The translations under genes were made by a program, and so were the position numbers. From AC-37 sp036389835 (GTDB lineage: Bacteria > Actinomycetota > Thermoleophilia > Solirubrobacterales > Thermoleophilaceae): 64,000 nt of DNA. The stretch is taken from positions 1 through 64,000 of the forward strand of contig DASVWC010000004.1 of NCBI GenBank assembly GCA_036389835.1, written 5' to 3'. Position 1 is the stretch's first letter. Each line of letters starts with the position of its first letter. Positions 47,614 to 55,986 of this stretch are shown piece by piece. Below the pieces are notes generated by a model, which saw only the letters and a list, made by a program, of their open reading frames with translations, was not told the DNA's origin and did no database searches.

Positions 47614-48983
47614 CCACCGCACAGCTCAACGAGGTCAGCCGCCTGAGGGACCGGGTCGGCAAGGTCGTGACCCCCGTGGACGCGGGCTGGGACGCCGCCC
47701 GCCTGGCCTTCAACCTGACCGTCGACCAGCACCCGACGCTGATCGCCTACCCGTCGAGCGCCCACGAGGTAGCCGAGGTCGTGCGCTTCGCGAAGGAGCG
47801 CGAGCTGCGCGTCGCCCCGCAGCGCACCGGCCACAACGCGGGCCCGCTCGGCTCGCTCGAGCGCACGATCCTGCTGAAGACCGACGACCTCGGCGGCGTC
47901 GAGATCGACGCCTCAGCCCGCCGCGCCCGCGTCGGCGGCGGCATGAAGTGGGAGCACGTCGTGCCGCAGGCCTCCGAGCTGGGCCTCGCCGCGCTGCACG
48001 GCTCGACGCCCGACGTCTCGATCGCCGGCTACTCGCTCGGCGGCGGGCTCGGCTGGTACGGCCGCAAGCACGGCCTGGCCGCCAACAGCGTCACCGCGAT
48101 CGAGCTCGTGACCGCGGACGGCGAGCTGCGCCGCGTGGACCACGACCACGAGTCCGACCTCTTCTGGGCGCTGCGCGGCGGCGGGGGCGGCAACTTCGGC
48201 GTCGTGACCGCGCTGGAATTCGAGCTCTACGAGATCCCGGAGGTCTACGCGGGCGTGATGTTCTTCCCGCTCGAGCGCACCAGCGAGGTGCTGCACGCGT
48301 GGCACGAGCTCACCGCGAGCATGCCCGACGAGATGACGACGGTCGGCCGCGTGCTCCAGTTCCCGCCCCTGCCGGAGGTCCCGGAGCCGCTGCGCGGGCG
48401 GTCGTTCGCGCTGGTGGAGGGCTTCTTCGTCGGCAGCGAAGCCGACGGTCGCAACCTGCTCGCGCCGGTGCGCGACCTCGGTCCGGCGATCGACACGTTC
48501 GCGACGATGCCGCCCGTCGGCCTGAGCGAGATCCACATGGACCCGCCCGACCCCGCGCCGTTCGTCTCGGGCACCCAGCTCCTGGACGAGCTGACGCCCG
48601 GCGCGATCGACGACTTCGTGGCGGTGGTCGGGCCGGGCTCGGGCTCGCCGCTCCTGTCGGTCGAGCTCCGCCACACCGGCGGCGCGCTGGCGCGGGCCGA
48701 GGCGCACCACGGCGCGCTCGCGAAGCTCGAGGGCTCGTTCGCGATGTTCGGCGGCGGCATGGCGCTCGACGCCGCGATGACCGCCGCCAACGAGGCGCAG
48801 ATGGCGAAGCTCACCGACGCGCTCAGCGGCTACGAGGTCGGCCAGTACGGCAACTTCGTGGAGCGCTCGTACGACGCCCGCGGCTTCTACCCGGCCGCGA
48901 CGTACGCCCGCCTCCAGCGCGTCAGGGGCGAGTACGACCCGGACGCCCTGTTCCGGGCCAACCACCCGATCGAGGCGGCCTAG
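47610..48983 (+). CDS. FAD-dependent oxidase, berberine-bridge (BBE)/PCMH type
   Basis: 457 residues, cytoplasmic. The FAD-binding PCMH domain contains the His used for 8-alpha covalent flavin attachment (QRTGHNAG) and GYSLGGGLGWYGRKHG. The Cys used for a second flavin bond in bicovalent BBE enzymes is absent (GSTPDVSIAG), so the flavin is probably singly linked. The C-terminal BBE motif appears as NFVERSYDARGFYP with DPDALFRANHPI. Substrate is likely a sugar or alcohol. ATG with GGAG six bases upstream. Stop shared through CTAG with the LLM gene. Confidence 0.88.
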   Translation: MTTAQLNEVSRLRDRVGKVVTPVDAGWDAARLAFNLTVDQHPTLIAYPSSAHEVAEVVRFAKERELRVAPQRTGHNAGPLGSLERTILLKTDDLGGVEIDASARRARVGGGMKWEHVVPQASELGLAALHGSTPDVSIAGYSLGGGLGWYGRKHGLAANSVTAIELVTADGELRRVDHDHESDLFWALRGGGGGNFGVVTALEFELYEIPEVYAGVMFFPLERTSEVLHAWHELTASMPDEMTTVGRVLQFPPLPEVPEPLRGRSFALVEGFFVGSEADGRNLLAPVRDLGPAIDTFATMPPVGLSEIHMDPPDPAPFVSGTQLLDELTPGAIDDFVAVVGPGSGSPLLSVELRHTGGALARAEAHHGALAKLEGSFAMFGGGMALDAAMTAANEAQMAKLTDALSGYEVGQYGNFVERSYDARGFYPAATYARLQRVRGEYDPDALFRANHPIEAA

Positions 48984-49837
48984 GACCCCCCGCCGCTCAC
49001 CCTCCGGGCGAGGCCCGCGAGGCGCTCCAGGCGCGGCGCGACCTCGTCCGGGGGCGCGGGTGGCATCCACAGCACCACCCGGTCGACGCCGGCCTGCGCC
49101 AGCTCGTCGAGCACCTCGGCCTTGGAGCGCGCCGCGTACACCGTCACGGGGATCCGCTCGCGGCCGGCGTCGCTCGCGAGGCCCTGGAGCTCCTCGATCC
49201 GCCGGAACAGCTCCTCGTGCGACTGGAGCCCCCAGTTCGGCATCCAGCCGTCGGCGAAGGCGACCACCCGCTCGAGGACCTTCGGACCGTTGCCGCCGAG
49301 CAGGATCGGCGGGTGCGGTTCCTGGAGCGGCTTCGGCCACTGCCAGATCGGGTCGAACGCGACGTGCTCGCCCCGGTAGGAGGCCTCGTCGCTCGTCCAG
49401 ATCGCCTTCATCGCCTCGACGCGCTCGCGCATCAGCGAGAAGCGCGTCCTCGGGTCGGTCCCGTGGTTGCGCATCTCCTCGCGGTTCCAGCCGGCGCCCA
49501 CCCCGAACATGAGGCGCCCGCCGCTGATCCGGTCGAGGGTGGCCACCTCCTTGGCGGTGAGGATCGGGTCGCGCTCCACGACCAGGCAGATGCCGGTCGC
49601 CAGCAGCAGCTCGCTCGTGGCGGCGGCCGCGGCGGTGAGCGCCACGAACGGGTCGTAGGTGTGGCTGTACTCGCGCGGCAGCTCGCCGCCGGTCGGGTAC
49701 GGCGTCTCGCGGCTCACCGGTATGTGGGTGTGCTCGGCCACGAACAGGGACTCGAGCCCGTGGCCCTCGACCATGCGGGCGAGCTCGCCGGGCTGGACCG
49801 AGTACTCCGTCGGGAACGTGAGGACGCCTACCTTCAC
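48980..49837 (-). CDS. LLM-class F420-dependent oxidoreductase
   Basis: 285 residues, TIM-barrel luciferase-like enzyme: KVGVLTFPTEYSVQPGELARM, LFVAEHTHIPVS, ATGICLVVERDPILTAKEVATLDRI (positions about 85-110), GVGAGWNREEM and PPILLGGNGPKVLER. The GAGWN loop is typical of the F420-dependent branch. GTG at 49837 gives the usual MKVGVLTFP start and has CAGAAT seven bases upstream; ATG 49846 is the alternative. Confidence 0.88.
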   Translation of the reverse strand: MKVGVLTFPTEYSVQPGELARMVEGHGLESLFVAEHTHIPVSRETPYPTGGELPREYSHTYDPFVALTAAAAATSELLLATGICLVVERDPILTAKEVATLDRISGGRLMFGVGAGWNREEMRNHGTDPRTRFSLMRERVEAMKAIWTSDEASYRGEHVAFDPIWQWPKPLQEPHPPILLGGNGPKVLERVVAFADGWMPNWGLQSHEELFRRIEELQGLASDAGRERIPVTVYAARSKAEVLDELAQAGVDRVVLWMPPAPPDEVAPRLERLAGLARRVSGGGS

Positions 49838-49844
49838 CCGCCGC

Positions 49845-49850
49845 ATTCTG
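49845..49850 (-). promoter_or_regulatory. -10-like CAGAAT for the LLM oxidoreductase
   Basis: Seven bases before GTG 49837. It overlaps the competing ATG 49846, which argues against that start. Confidence 0.4.
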
Positions 49851-49878
49851 CCCGGCGGCCGCGTGACATGCTCCCCGG

Positions 49879-51075
49879 GTGATGACCGAAACTCGCCGTG
49901 CCCGCGCCGGTTTCAGCTCGGGCATGAAGCGTCTCGCGCTGGTCGCCCTCCTGCTCGCCGCCGTTCCGGCGACCCCGAGCCAGGCCGCCACGGTCGGCAT
50001 GAACGGCACGACGCTCAGCTACGTGAGCACGCCGGGCGAGGCCAACCACCCGATCTTCCACCACCGCGCCGAGGACGAGCTCGTCGTGTACGACAGCCGC
50101 GTGAACGAGCAGAGCGTGACCGCCGGGCCCGGGTGCGCCCAGGACGGCGAGAGCACGGTGATCTGCCCGCGCGCCGGCGTGGCCCGCGCGGAGTTCCTCC
50201 TCGGCGAGCGCGGCCCGCTCGACTTCACGCCCGATTCGCTCACCCTCACGGCGGATGTGCCGGTGCCGGTCGAGGTGAGCGCGGCGGTCGGGTCGCTGGC
50301 CCGGGTGAGCTACATCGACCTGCGCCCGATCGAGGCCACGCTCGACGGGGTGGCGAACGACGGGCCCGCCGGCCGCGGCGACCAGATCGGCCCGGGCGTG
50401 GACGGCGTCTCCGGCGGCGACGGCGCCGACCGCATCCGCGGCAACGACCGCCCCAACTTCCTCGACGGCGACAACGGCGGCGACGACGTCGACGCCGGCG
50501 CCGGTGCCGACACGCTCACGCTCGCGAGCTACAACGACGTGGGCGTGGACGCGGTCGGGCTCGAGACGCGCGGTGCCGACCGCGGGGTCTGCGGGCCGGG
50601 CACGGACACCGTGTACTACGACCGCAGCGACACCGTCGAGGGGTGCGAGCGGCAGGTGCTCGTGACCGACCAGGGCTTCGAGTACGAGGGCGGTCCCGGC
50701 GCGGACCGCATCGTGGCCGACCGCGGCCCGGCGACCGTGCACGGCCGCGCCGGCAACGACCGCCTCGGCGCGCAGCGGTTCGTGGGCGGGGTCGTGCTGT
50801 TCGGCGACGCGGGCAGCGACCGCCTGGCCGGCAACACGGCCGAGGACACGCTCGACGGCGGCTCCGGCAACGACCTGATCTACGGCGCCGAGGGCGACGA
50901 CTTCGTCACGGGCGGGAGCGGCCGCGACCGGATCTCGGCCGGGAGGGGCGGCGACAGCGTCCGGGCGCGGGACGGCTTCACCGACACGGTCGCGTGCGGC
51001 TCGGGCCGCGACACCGTGACCGCCGACCGCCGCGACCGGGTGGCGCGCGACTGCGAGCGGGTGAGCCGGCGATGA
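49879..51075 (+). CDS. Secreted RTX (haemolysin-type calcium-binding) repeat protein
   Basis: 398 residues. Export signal around KRLALVALLLAAVPATP, a beta-rich domain (about 40-165), then glycine/aspartate nonapeptide repeats (GGDGADRIRGND, GGSGNDLIYGAEGDD, GGSGRDRISAGRGGD) that bind calcium in a parallel beta-roll. The end TVACGSGRDTVTADRRDRV followed by ARDCERV closely matches the end of the RTX protein at 56811-57473. GTG at 49879 or the adjacent ATG 49882; ATG 49924 sits directly at the signal peptide. The stop overlaps the next ATG (ATGA). Confidence 0.82.
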   Translation: MMTETRRARAGFSSGMKRLALVALLLAAVPATPSQAATVGMNGTTLSYVSTPGEANHPIFHHRAEDELVVYDSRVNEQSVTAGPGCAQDGESTVICPRAGVARAEFLLGERGPLDFTPDSLTLTADVPVPVEVSAAVGSLARVSYIDLRPIEATLDGVANDGPAGRGDQIGPGVDGVSGGDGADRIRGNDRPNFLDGDNGGDDVDAGAGADTLTLASYNDVGVDAVGLETRGADRGVCGPGTDTVYYDRSDTVEGCERQVLVTDQGFEYEGGPGADRIVADRGPATVHGRAGNDRLGAQRFVGGVVLFGDAGSDRLAGNTAEDTLDGGSGNDLIYGAEGDDFVTGGSGRDRISAGRGGDSVRARDGFTDTVACGSGRDTVTADRRDRVARDCERVSRR

Positions 51076-52790
51076 GGGGCCCCGCTCGCACGCGGCCCGT
51101 GCGCGTTGCCCTGACGGCCGCCGTCGCCGTCGCCGTCTCCGCAGCGGCGGCCACACCCGCGGGCGCCATCACCGGCGGGGCGATCGACTCGCGCTTCGCG
51201 AGCTGCGGCCAGGCGACCGGGCTCGTTCCGCGCGACATCGCCGGCCGCCAGTTCAGCTACGGCGCCGGATCGGCCCTCGCCGCGCAGCCGGACGGGAAGA
51301 TCGTGGCCGCCGGCCCCGCCTCGCGCGGCATGGGGGCCACGCGCTTCAACCCGGACGGGACCCTCGACACGAGCTTCGGGGGCGACGGCGTGGCCTTCGT
51401 CCCCCTCGGCGGGCGCTTCGACCAGACCCGGGTGACCGCGGTCGCGATCCAGCCCGACGGGAAGGTCGTGGCGGCCGGCTGGCTGCGGACCGCCGAGGCC
51501 ACCTCGTTCGAGCAGCACTTCGTGATCGCCCGCTTCACGCCCTCCGGCGAGCCCGACACCACCTTCTCCGGCGACGGGCTCGTGGACGAGGCGCCGGCGG
51601 GGGCGACCACCGCGGCCGTGAACGCGATCGCGGCTGCGCCCGGCGGCGCGCTCGTCTTGGCCGGCGAGGTCGACGGGCGCTTCGCGGTCGTCCGCTACCG
51701 CGACGACGGCACGATCGACCCCGCCTTCGGCGAGGGCGGCGTGGCCCGGGTCGCGAGCGCCACGCGCCCCAACGGGCGGGGCGCGGCCGTGTTCCTGCGC
51801 CCGGACGGCCGGATCGTCGCCGCCGGGCACACGAACGCCGGCTCGAGCGACCTCGCGTTCACCGTGGCCCGGCTGACGCCGACCGGCGGGCCGGACCTCG
51901 GCTTCGGCGGCACCGGGTCGGTCACCGAGACCTTCGACGAGAGCTCGCGCGCCACCGCGCTCGTGCCGCTCCCCGACGGCCGCCTCTACGCGGTCGGCGA
52001 GACCGACGACCTCTGGGGCGACGACGAGGGCGGCGGCACCACCCGCCGCGCCGCGATCGTCCGCTACCTCGAGAACGGCGAGCGCGACGACGCGTTCGCA
52101 GGCGACGGCTCGGTGCTCGACGCGCTCGGCCAGGGCCTGTACGCGATGGTCCTGCCCACCGCCGCGGCGCTGGACGCGGACGGGCGCCTGACGGTCGCGA
52201 CCGGGCGCGGGCCGCTCGTCCGCTACACCGCCGACGGGCGCCGCGACGCCGCCTTCGGCCTCGGCGGCGTGCTCACGGCGTTCTCGGTCCCGAGCGGCGA
52301 CTCGCTGCTCGCGCTGCCCGACGGCGGGCTGATCCTGGGCGGCGAGAACGGCCGCCAGGGCTTGCGCCCGGCGGGCTTCGAGTTCGGCCCGGCGATCATG
52401 CGGCTCGCGGGGTCCGGCCAGGCCCTCGAGTCCGTGCGCGGCCAGCCCGGCGCCTGCTTCCTGCGCGTCCGCAACCCGAGCCTCCCGCACCTCCTGCGCC
52501 GCGGCCGCGTCGCGAAGTACGGCAAGCTGATCGTGGGTCTGTTCCTCACGCAGCCGACGCCCGGCTCCGGCCTGATCCGGGCGACCGCCACCGCCGGCGG
52601 GAGCACGTTCGAGGTCGGCTCGGTCTCCTTCGCCACCCGCTACGCCGGCTCGACCTCGTTCGAGATCAAGGTCCGCAAGTCGGCCTACCGGCGGCTGACC
52701 CGCGTGGCCGGCGCGCGGATCTCGATCACCGCGACCTTCGCCGACCGCGACACGGCGGCGGTCACGGCGTCGCGCACGCTCCGCCGCTAG
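51072..52790 (+). CDS. Secreted delta-60 repeat beta-propeller protein
   Basis: 572 residues. Signal peptide about 1-32 (ends AGA). Seven or so repeats of the form A-x-QPDGKIVAAG ... RFNPDGTLDTSFGGDG span about 60-430, the delta-60 propeller signature. The C-terminal sheet domain (about 455-572) ends ASRTLRR and resembles the ends of the subtilase and cupredoxin. Co-translated with the RTX protein through ATGA, suggesting a joint surface role. Confidence 0.85.
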   Translation: MRGPARTRPVRVALTAAVAVAVSAAAATPAGAITGGAIDSRFASCGQATGLVPRDIAGRQFSYGAGSALAAQPDGKIVAAGPASRGMGATRFNPDGTLDTSFGGDGVAFVPLGGRFDQTRVTAVAIQPDGKVVAAGWLRTAEATSFEQHFVIARFTPSGEPDTTFSGDGLVDEAPAGATTAAVNAIAAAPGGALVLAGEVDGRFAVVRYRDDGTIDPAFGEGGVARVASATRPNGRGAAVFLRPDGRIVAAGHTNAGSSDLAFTVARLTPTGGPDLGFGGTGSVTETFDESSRATALVPLPDGRLYAVGETDDLWGDDEGGGTTRRAAIVRYLENGERDDAFAGDGSVLDALGQGLYAMVLPTAAALDADGRLTVATGRGPLVRYTADGRRDAAFGLGGVLTAFSVPSGDSLLALPDGGLILGGENGRQGLRPAGFEFGPAIMRLAGSGQALESVRGQPGACFLRVRNPSLPHLLRRGRVAKYGKLIVGLFLTQPTPGSGLIRATATAGGSTFEVGSVSFATRYAGSTSFEIKVRKSAYRRLTRVAGARISITATFADRDTAAVTASRTLRR

Positions 52791-52799
52791 CCGGGCTGG

Positions 52800-52834
52800 G
52801 GCCGCCGCGCGGCCTCGGGCCGCCGCGCGGCCTC
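52800..52834. repeat. Tandem 18-bp palindromic repeat at a convergent end
   Basis: GGCCGCCGCGCGGCCTC occurs at 52800-52816 and 52818-52834. Each folds GGCCGC with GCGGCC. The second copy contains the TGA of the sigma-factor gene; the first lies ten bases after the delta-60 stop. It could act as a bidirectional terminator lacking a U-tract. Confidence 0.7.
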
Positions 52835-53885
52835 AGGCCGCGGAGCGCAGGCCCTCGAGCTCGCGCGCCGTCGCCAGGCGCTGGAGCGCCCGCGACTCGA
52901 GCTTGCGCACGCCCTCGGCGGACATGCCGAGCCGCCGGCCTGCCTCGCGCAGCGGTGTGGGCTCGCCGCCGCCGTTGATGCCGTAGCGCATCTGCACGAC
53001 CTGCTTCTCGGTGTCCGGAAGCTGCTCGATCGCCCTGCGCAGCGCCGACTCGCGCAGCGTGATCTCGACCTCCTCCTCGGGCCCGCGCTCGTCGCTGGGC
53101 AGCAGGTCGCCGAGGCCGGTGTCCTCCTCCTCGCCGACCGGGCGGTCGAGCGAGGTCACGGTGCGCGCGGCCTCCTGCACCTCCCGGATGTCCTCCATCG
53201 TGAGCTCGGCGGCCTCGGCCACCTCCTCGTCGGTGGGCTCGCGGCCGAGCTTGACCGACAGCTCGCGCTGCGTGCGCGCGATCTTGCGCTCGCGCTGCCC
53301 GATGTGGACCGGCAGGCGGATCGTGCGCCCGCGATTGGCGAGCCCGCGCTGGATCGACTCGCGGATCCAGAAGGTCGCGTAGGTCGAGAACTTGTAGCCC
53401 TTGCGCCAGTCGAACTTCTCCGACGCCCGGATCAGGCCGAGGATGCCCTCCTGGATCAGGTCGAGCAGCGGCAGCTCGTTGCCCTGGTACTTCTTCGCGA
53501 TCGAGACGACGAGGCGCAGGTTCGAGTTGATCATGCGCTCCTTGGCGTCGAGGTCGCCGCGCTCGATCGCCTGGGCGAGCTCGATCTCCTCGTCCGCGGT
53601 CAGCAGCGGGTGGCGGCGCACCTCGTTGAGGAAGAGCTGGAGCGCGTCGGTAGTGGTCGTGGCCAGCTCGCCGTTCACGATCTTCGTGGCCTCGACCTCG
53701 CTGCGCCCGCAGTCGTCGGTGAGCTGGAGCCCGCGCGCCTCGATGCGCTCGTGGACGGACTGAGCCTGCTCGTCGTCGAGCTCGAGCTCGGCGGCCAGCT
53801 CGCTGACGTCCGAGAGGTTCACGCACTGCGAGCCGCGCGACTCCGCCGCGTCGATCAGGGCCTCGATTCGTTCGTCCAGCGCCAA
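52833..53885 (-). CDS. Group 2 sigma-70 RNA polymerase sigma factor
   Basis: 350 residues. Region 1.2 DALQLFLNEVRRHPLLT, region 2 MINSNLRLVVSIAKKYQG, LLDLIQEGILGLIRASEKFD and KFSTYATFWIRESIQRGL, region 3 with RLPVHIGQR, and region 4 with LPDTEKQVVQMRYGIN and LREAGRRLGMSAEGVRKLE. It lacks the large acidic region of primary RpoD, so a stress or stationary-phase role is likely. TTG at 53885 is chosen: AAGGAG sits five bases upstream, whereas ATG 53906 would lie almost at the transcription start if the promoter at 53917-53941 is real. Confidence 0.9.
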   Translation of the reverse strand: MALDERIEALIDAAESRGSQCVNLSDVSELAAELELDDEQAQSVHERIEARGLQLTDDCGRSEVEATKIVNGELATTTTDALQLFLNEVRRHPLLTADEEIELAQAIERGDLDAKERMINSNLRLVVSIAKKYQGNELPLLDLIQEGILGLIRASEKFDWRKGYKFSTYATFWIRESIQRGLANRGRTIRLPVHIGQRERKIARTQRELSVKLGREPTDEEVAEAAELTMEDIREVQEAARTVTSLDRPVGEEEDTGLGDLLPSDERGPEEEVEITLRESALRRAIEQLPDTEKQVVQMRYGINGGGEPTPLREAGRRLGMSAEGVRKLESRALQRLATARELEGLRSAA

Positions 53886-53916
53886 TTTCTCTCCTTGAAC
53901 GGCCATCTCCGGGGAA

Positions 53917-53941
53917 GTACCCGGGTTAGGGGCGGATCAAC
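53917..53941 (-). promoter_or_regulatory. SigB/SigF-like promoter for the sigma-factor gene
   Basis: Minus strand GTTG-N15-GGGTAC resembles the GTTT-N14-16-GGGTA pattern of SigB/SigF-type promoters. It is placed about 30 bases upstream of the TTG start. Confidence 0.4.
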
Positions 53942-53953
53942 ACGGTTGGGGCG

Positions 53954-53959
53954 TATCCT
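53954..53959 (+). promoter_or_regulatory. -10-like TATCCT for the UdgX/LigD operon
   Basis: Eight bases before GTG 53968; divergent from the sigma-factor promoter 12 bases away. Confidence 0.45.
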
Positions 53960-53967
53960 CCGGCGCC

Positions 53968-54639
53968 GTGCCTCGGGGTGATACGCACGAGCAGCGTTCA
54001 CTGATCGAACAAGCGTCGGAGCCGAACGATGCGGCCCCGTTCCTGCCGGAGACGCGCACCCTGGAAGCGCTCCGCGAGGCGGCGGCCGGCTGCCGGGGCT
54101 GCCACCTCTGGCGCGGCGCCACGCAGACTGTGTTCGGCGAGGGGCTGAAGCGCGCCCGCGTCGTGTTCGTGGGCGAGCAGCCGGGCGACAAGGAGGACCG
54201 AGCCGGAAGGCCGTTCGTAGGGCCGGCCGGGCGCGAGCTCGACCGGGCGCTCGAGGCCGTCGGGATCGACCGCGGCGACGCCTACGTGACCAACGTGGTC
54301 AAGCACTTCAAGTTCGAGGAGCGCGGCAGCCGCCGGATCCACAAGACCCCCAAGCGCTTCGAGATCGAGGCGTGCAGGCCGTGGCTCGAGGAGGAGCTGA
54401 AGCTCCTGAGGCCCGAGGCGATGGTGCTGCTCGGCGCGACGGCGGGGAAGGCGATCCTCGGCGCGAGCTTCCGCGTGACGCGCGAGCGCGGGCGGCCGAT
54501 CGAGTCGGACCTGGCGCCGCTCGTGACCGCCACGATCCACCCCTCGGCCATCCTCCGCGGGCCGGACGACGAGTCCCGCCAGGCCGAGCGCGAGGCGTTC
54601 ACGGCCGACCTGCGGCTGGTGGCCGACGCCCTTGCCTGA
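53968..54639 (+). CDS. udgX: UdgX-family uracil-DNA glycosylase
   Basis: 223 residues, cytoplasmic base-excision enzyme. N-terminal iron-sulfur-type Cys pair in GCRGCHLW, motif 1 VGEQPGDKEDRAGRPFVG, and late motif IHPSAILRG. The loop GSRRIHKTPKR carries the R-x-H insertion specific to UdgX, whose His is known to attack the deoxyribose and trap uracil-DNA covalently. GTG start heading a four-gene repair operon with LigD modules; the next TTG lies inside its end. Length and motifs are as expected for the family. Confidence 0.88.
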   Translation: MPRGDTHEQRSLIEQASEPNDAAPFLPETRTLEALREAAAGCRGCHLWRGATQTVFGEGLKRARVVFVGEQPGDKEDRAGRPFVGPAGRELDRALEAVGIDRGDAYVTNVVKHFKFEERGSRRIHKTPKRFEIEACRPWLEEELKLLRPEAMVLLGATAGKAILGASFRVTRERGRPIESDLAPLVTATIHPSAILRGPDDESRQAEREAFTADLRLVADALA

Positions 54640-55111
54640 GTTCGTGATCCAGAAGCACGACGCGTCGTCGCTGCACTACGACTTCCGGCTCGAGGTGGGC
54701 GGCACGATGCGCTCCTGGGCGGTGCCGAAGGGCCCGTCGACCGACCCGCGCGACAAGCGCCTGGCGATGCAGGTGGAGGACCACCCGAGGTCGTGGAACG
54801 ACTTCGAGGGCGTGATCGCGAGCGGCTACGGCGCCGGGACCGTGATCGTGTGGGACCGCGGCACCTACCGCAACCTCAACGAGGTCTCGATGGGGGAGGC
54901 GCTCGACGCCGGCCACGCGTCGTTCTGGCTCGAGGGCGAGAAGCTCCGCGGCGGCTGGTCGCTGCGCCGCACCCACGAGGGCGCGAAGCCGAAGTGGCTG
55001 CTGATCAAGAAGCGCGACGACGAGGCCGACGCGCGCCTGAACCCGGTCAGCACGCGGCCGGAGTCGGTGGTCAGCGGCCGGACGATCGAGCAGGTGGCGG
55101 AGGAGGGGTGA
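54632..55111 (+). CDS. LigD 3'-phosphoesterase (PE) domain protein
   Basis: 159 residues, stand-alone PE module. VIQKHDASSLHYDFRLE holds the catalytic His/Asp/Arg cluster, followed by SWAVPKGPS, AMQVEDHP, FEGVIASGYGAGTV and GGWSLRRTH, with WLLIKKRDD near the end. Known PE domains remove 3'-phosphates and ribonucleotides from broken ends before ligation. TTG start overlaps the udgX stop by eight bases; its TGA overlaps the ligase GTG. In most bacteria this domain is fused to the ligase. Confidence 0.87.
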   Translation: MPEFVIQKHDASSLHYDFRLEVGGTMRSWAVPKGPSTDPRDKRLAMQVEDHPRSWNDFEGVIASGYGAGTVIVWDRGTYRNLNEVSMGEALDAGHASFWLEGEKLRGGWSLRRTHEGAKPKWLLIKKRDDEADARLNPVSTRPESVVSGRTIEQVAEEG

Positions 55112-55986
55112 AGGCGATGGCCGCCACCCTCACCGACGCGCGCTTCGACGACCCCGACTGGATCTTCGAGCGCAAGCTCGACGGGATCAGGTGCCTGGCG
55201 TTCGGCTCGCGGCTGGAGTCCCGCAACGGCCTCAGCCTCAACGCGCGCTTCCCGGCCGTCGCCGCGGCCCTCGACGCCCTGCCCGCCGCCGTCCTCGACG
55301 GCGAGGTGGTGACGTTCTCGGGCTCGCGGACCAGCTTCCAGCATCTCGGCGAGCGCGGCAGGGCGGTCTACTTCTACGTGTTCGACGTCCTCGAGGCCGG
55401 CGGCGAGGACCTGCGCCCGCTCCCCCTGCTCGAGCGCAAGCGGCGCCTCCGCGAGCTGGTCAAGCCGGCCGGTCCGATCCGGCTCACCCCCTACCGGCGC
55501 GAGAAGGGCATCGCCCTCTACGAGGAGGCCTGCCGCCGCGGCTGGGAGGGGCTGATCGCGAAGCGCGCCGACTCCCCCTACGTCGGCAAGCGCTCGCGCG
55601 ACTGGCTCAAGTGGAAGTGCGACTCCGAGCAGGAGCTCGTGATCGGCGGCTACACCGCGCCGAAGGGCTCGCGGATCGAGCTCGGAGCGCTGCTCGTGGG
55701 CGTCTGGGAGGACGGGCGGCTGCGCTACGCGGGCAAGGTCGGGACCGGCTTCGGACGCGCGACCCTGCGCGACCTCGCCGCGCGGCTCGCCCCGCTGCGC
55801 CGCGACGGCAGCCCGTTCGCCGACTCCCCGCGGCTGCGAAGCGCGACCTGGGTCGAGCCCGAGCTGGTCGCGCAGGTCGGCTTCACCGAGTGGACCCGCG
55901 ACGGGCGGCTGCGGCACCCTCGCTTCGTGGGGCTGCGCGAGGACAAGGATCCGCGGGACGTGGTGCGTGAGCGTCCGGATCAGTAG
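55108..55986 (+). CDS. ATP-dependent DNA ligase, LigD Lig-domain type
   Basis: 292 residues. Nucleotidyltransferase motif I Lys in FERKLDGIRCL, motif III-like YFYVFDVLE, motif IV GWEGLIAKRADSPYVG, motif V WLKWKC, and a C-terminal OB-fold (GKVGTGFGRATLRDLAARL). It matches the ligase domain of LigD and LigC rather than replicative LigA. GTG at 55108 forms GTGA with the PE stop; ATG 55117 is an alternative. The end overlaps the polymerase gene by 20 bases. Confidence 0.88.
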   Translation: MKAMAATLTDARFDDPDWIFERKLDGIRCLAFGSRLESRNGLSLNARFPAVAAALDALPAAVLDGEVVTFSGSRTSFQHLGERGRAVYFYVFDVLEAGGEDLRPLPLLERKRRLRELVKPAGPIRLTPYRREKGIALYEEACRRGWEGLIAKRADSPYVGKRSRDWLKWKCDSEQELVIGGYTAPKGSRIELGALLVGVWEDGRLRYAGKVGTGFGRATLRDLAARLAPLRRDGSPFADSPRLRSATWVEPELVAQVGFTEWTRDGRLRHPRFVGLREDKDPRDVVRERPDQ

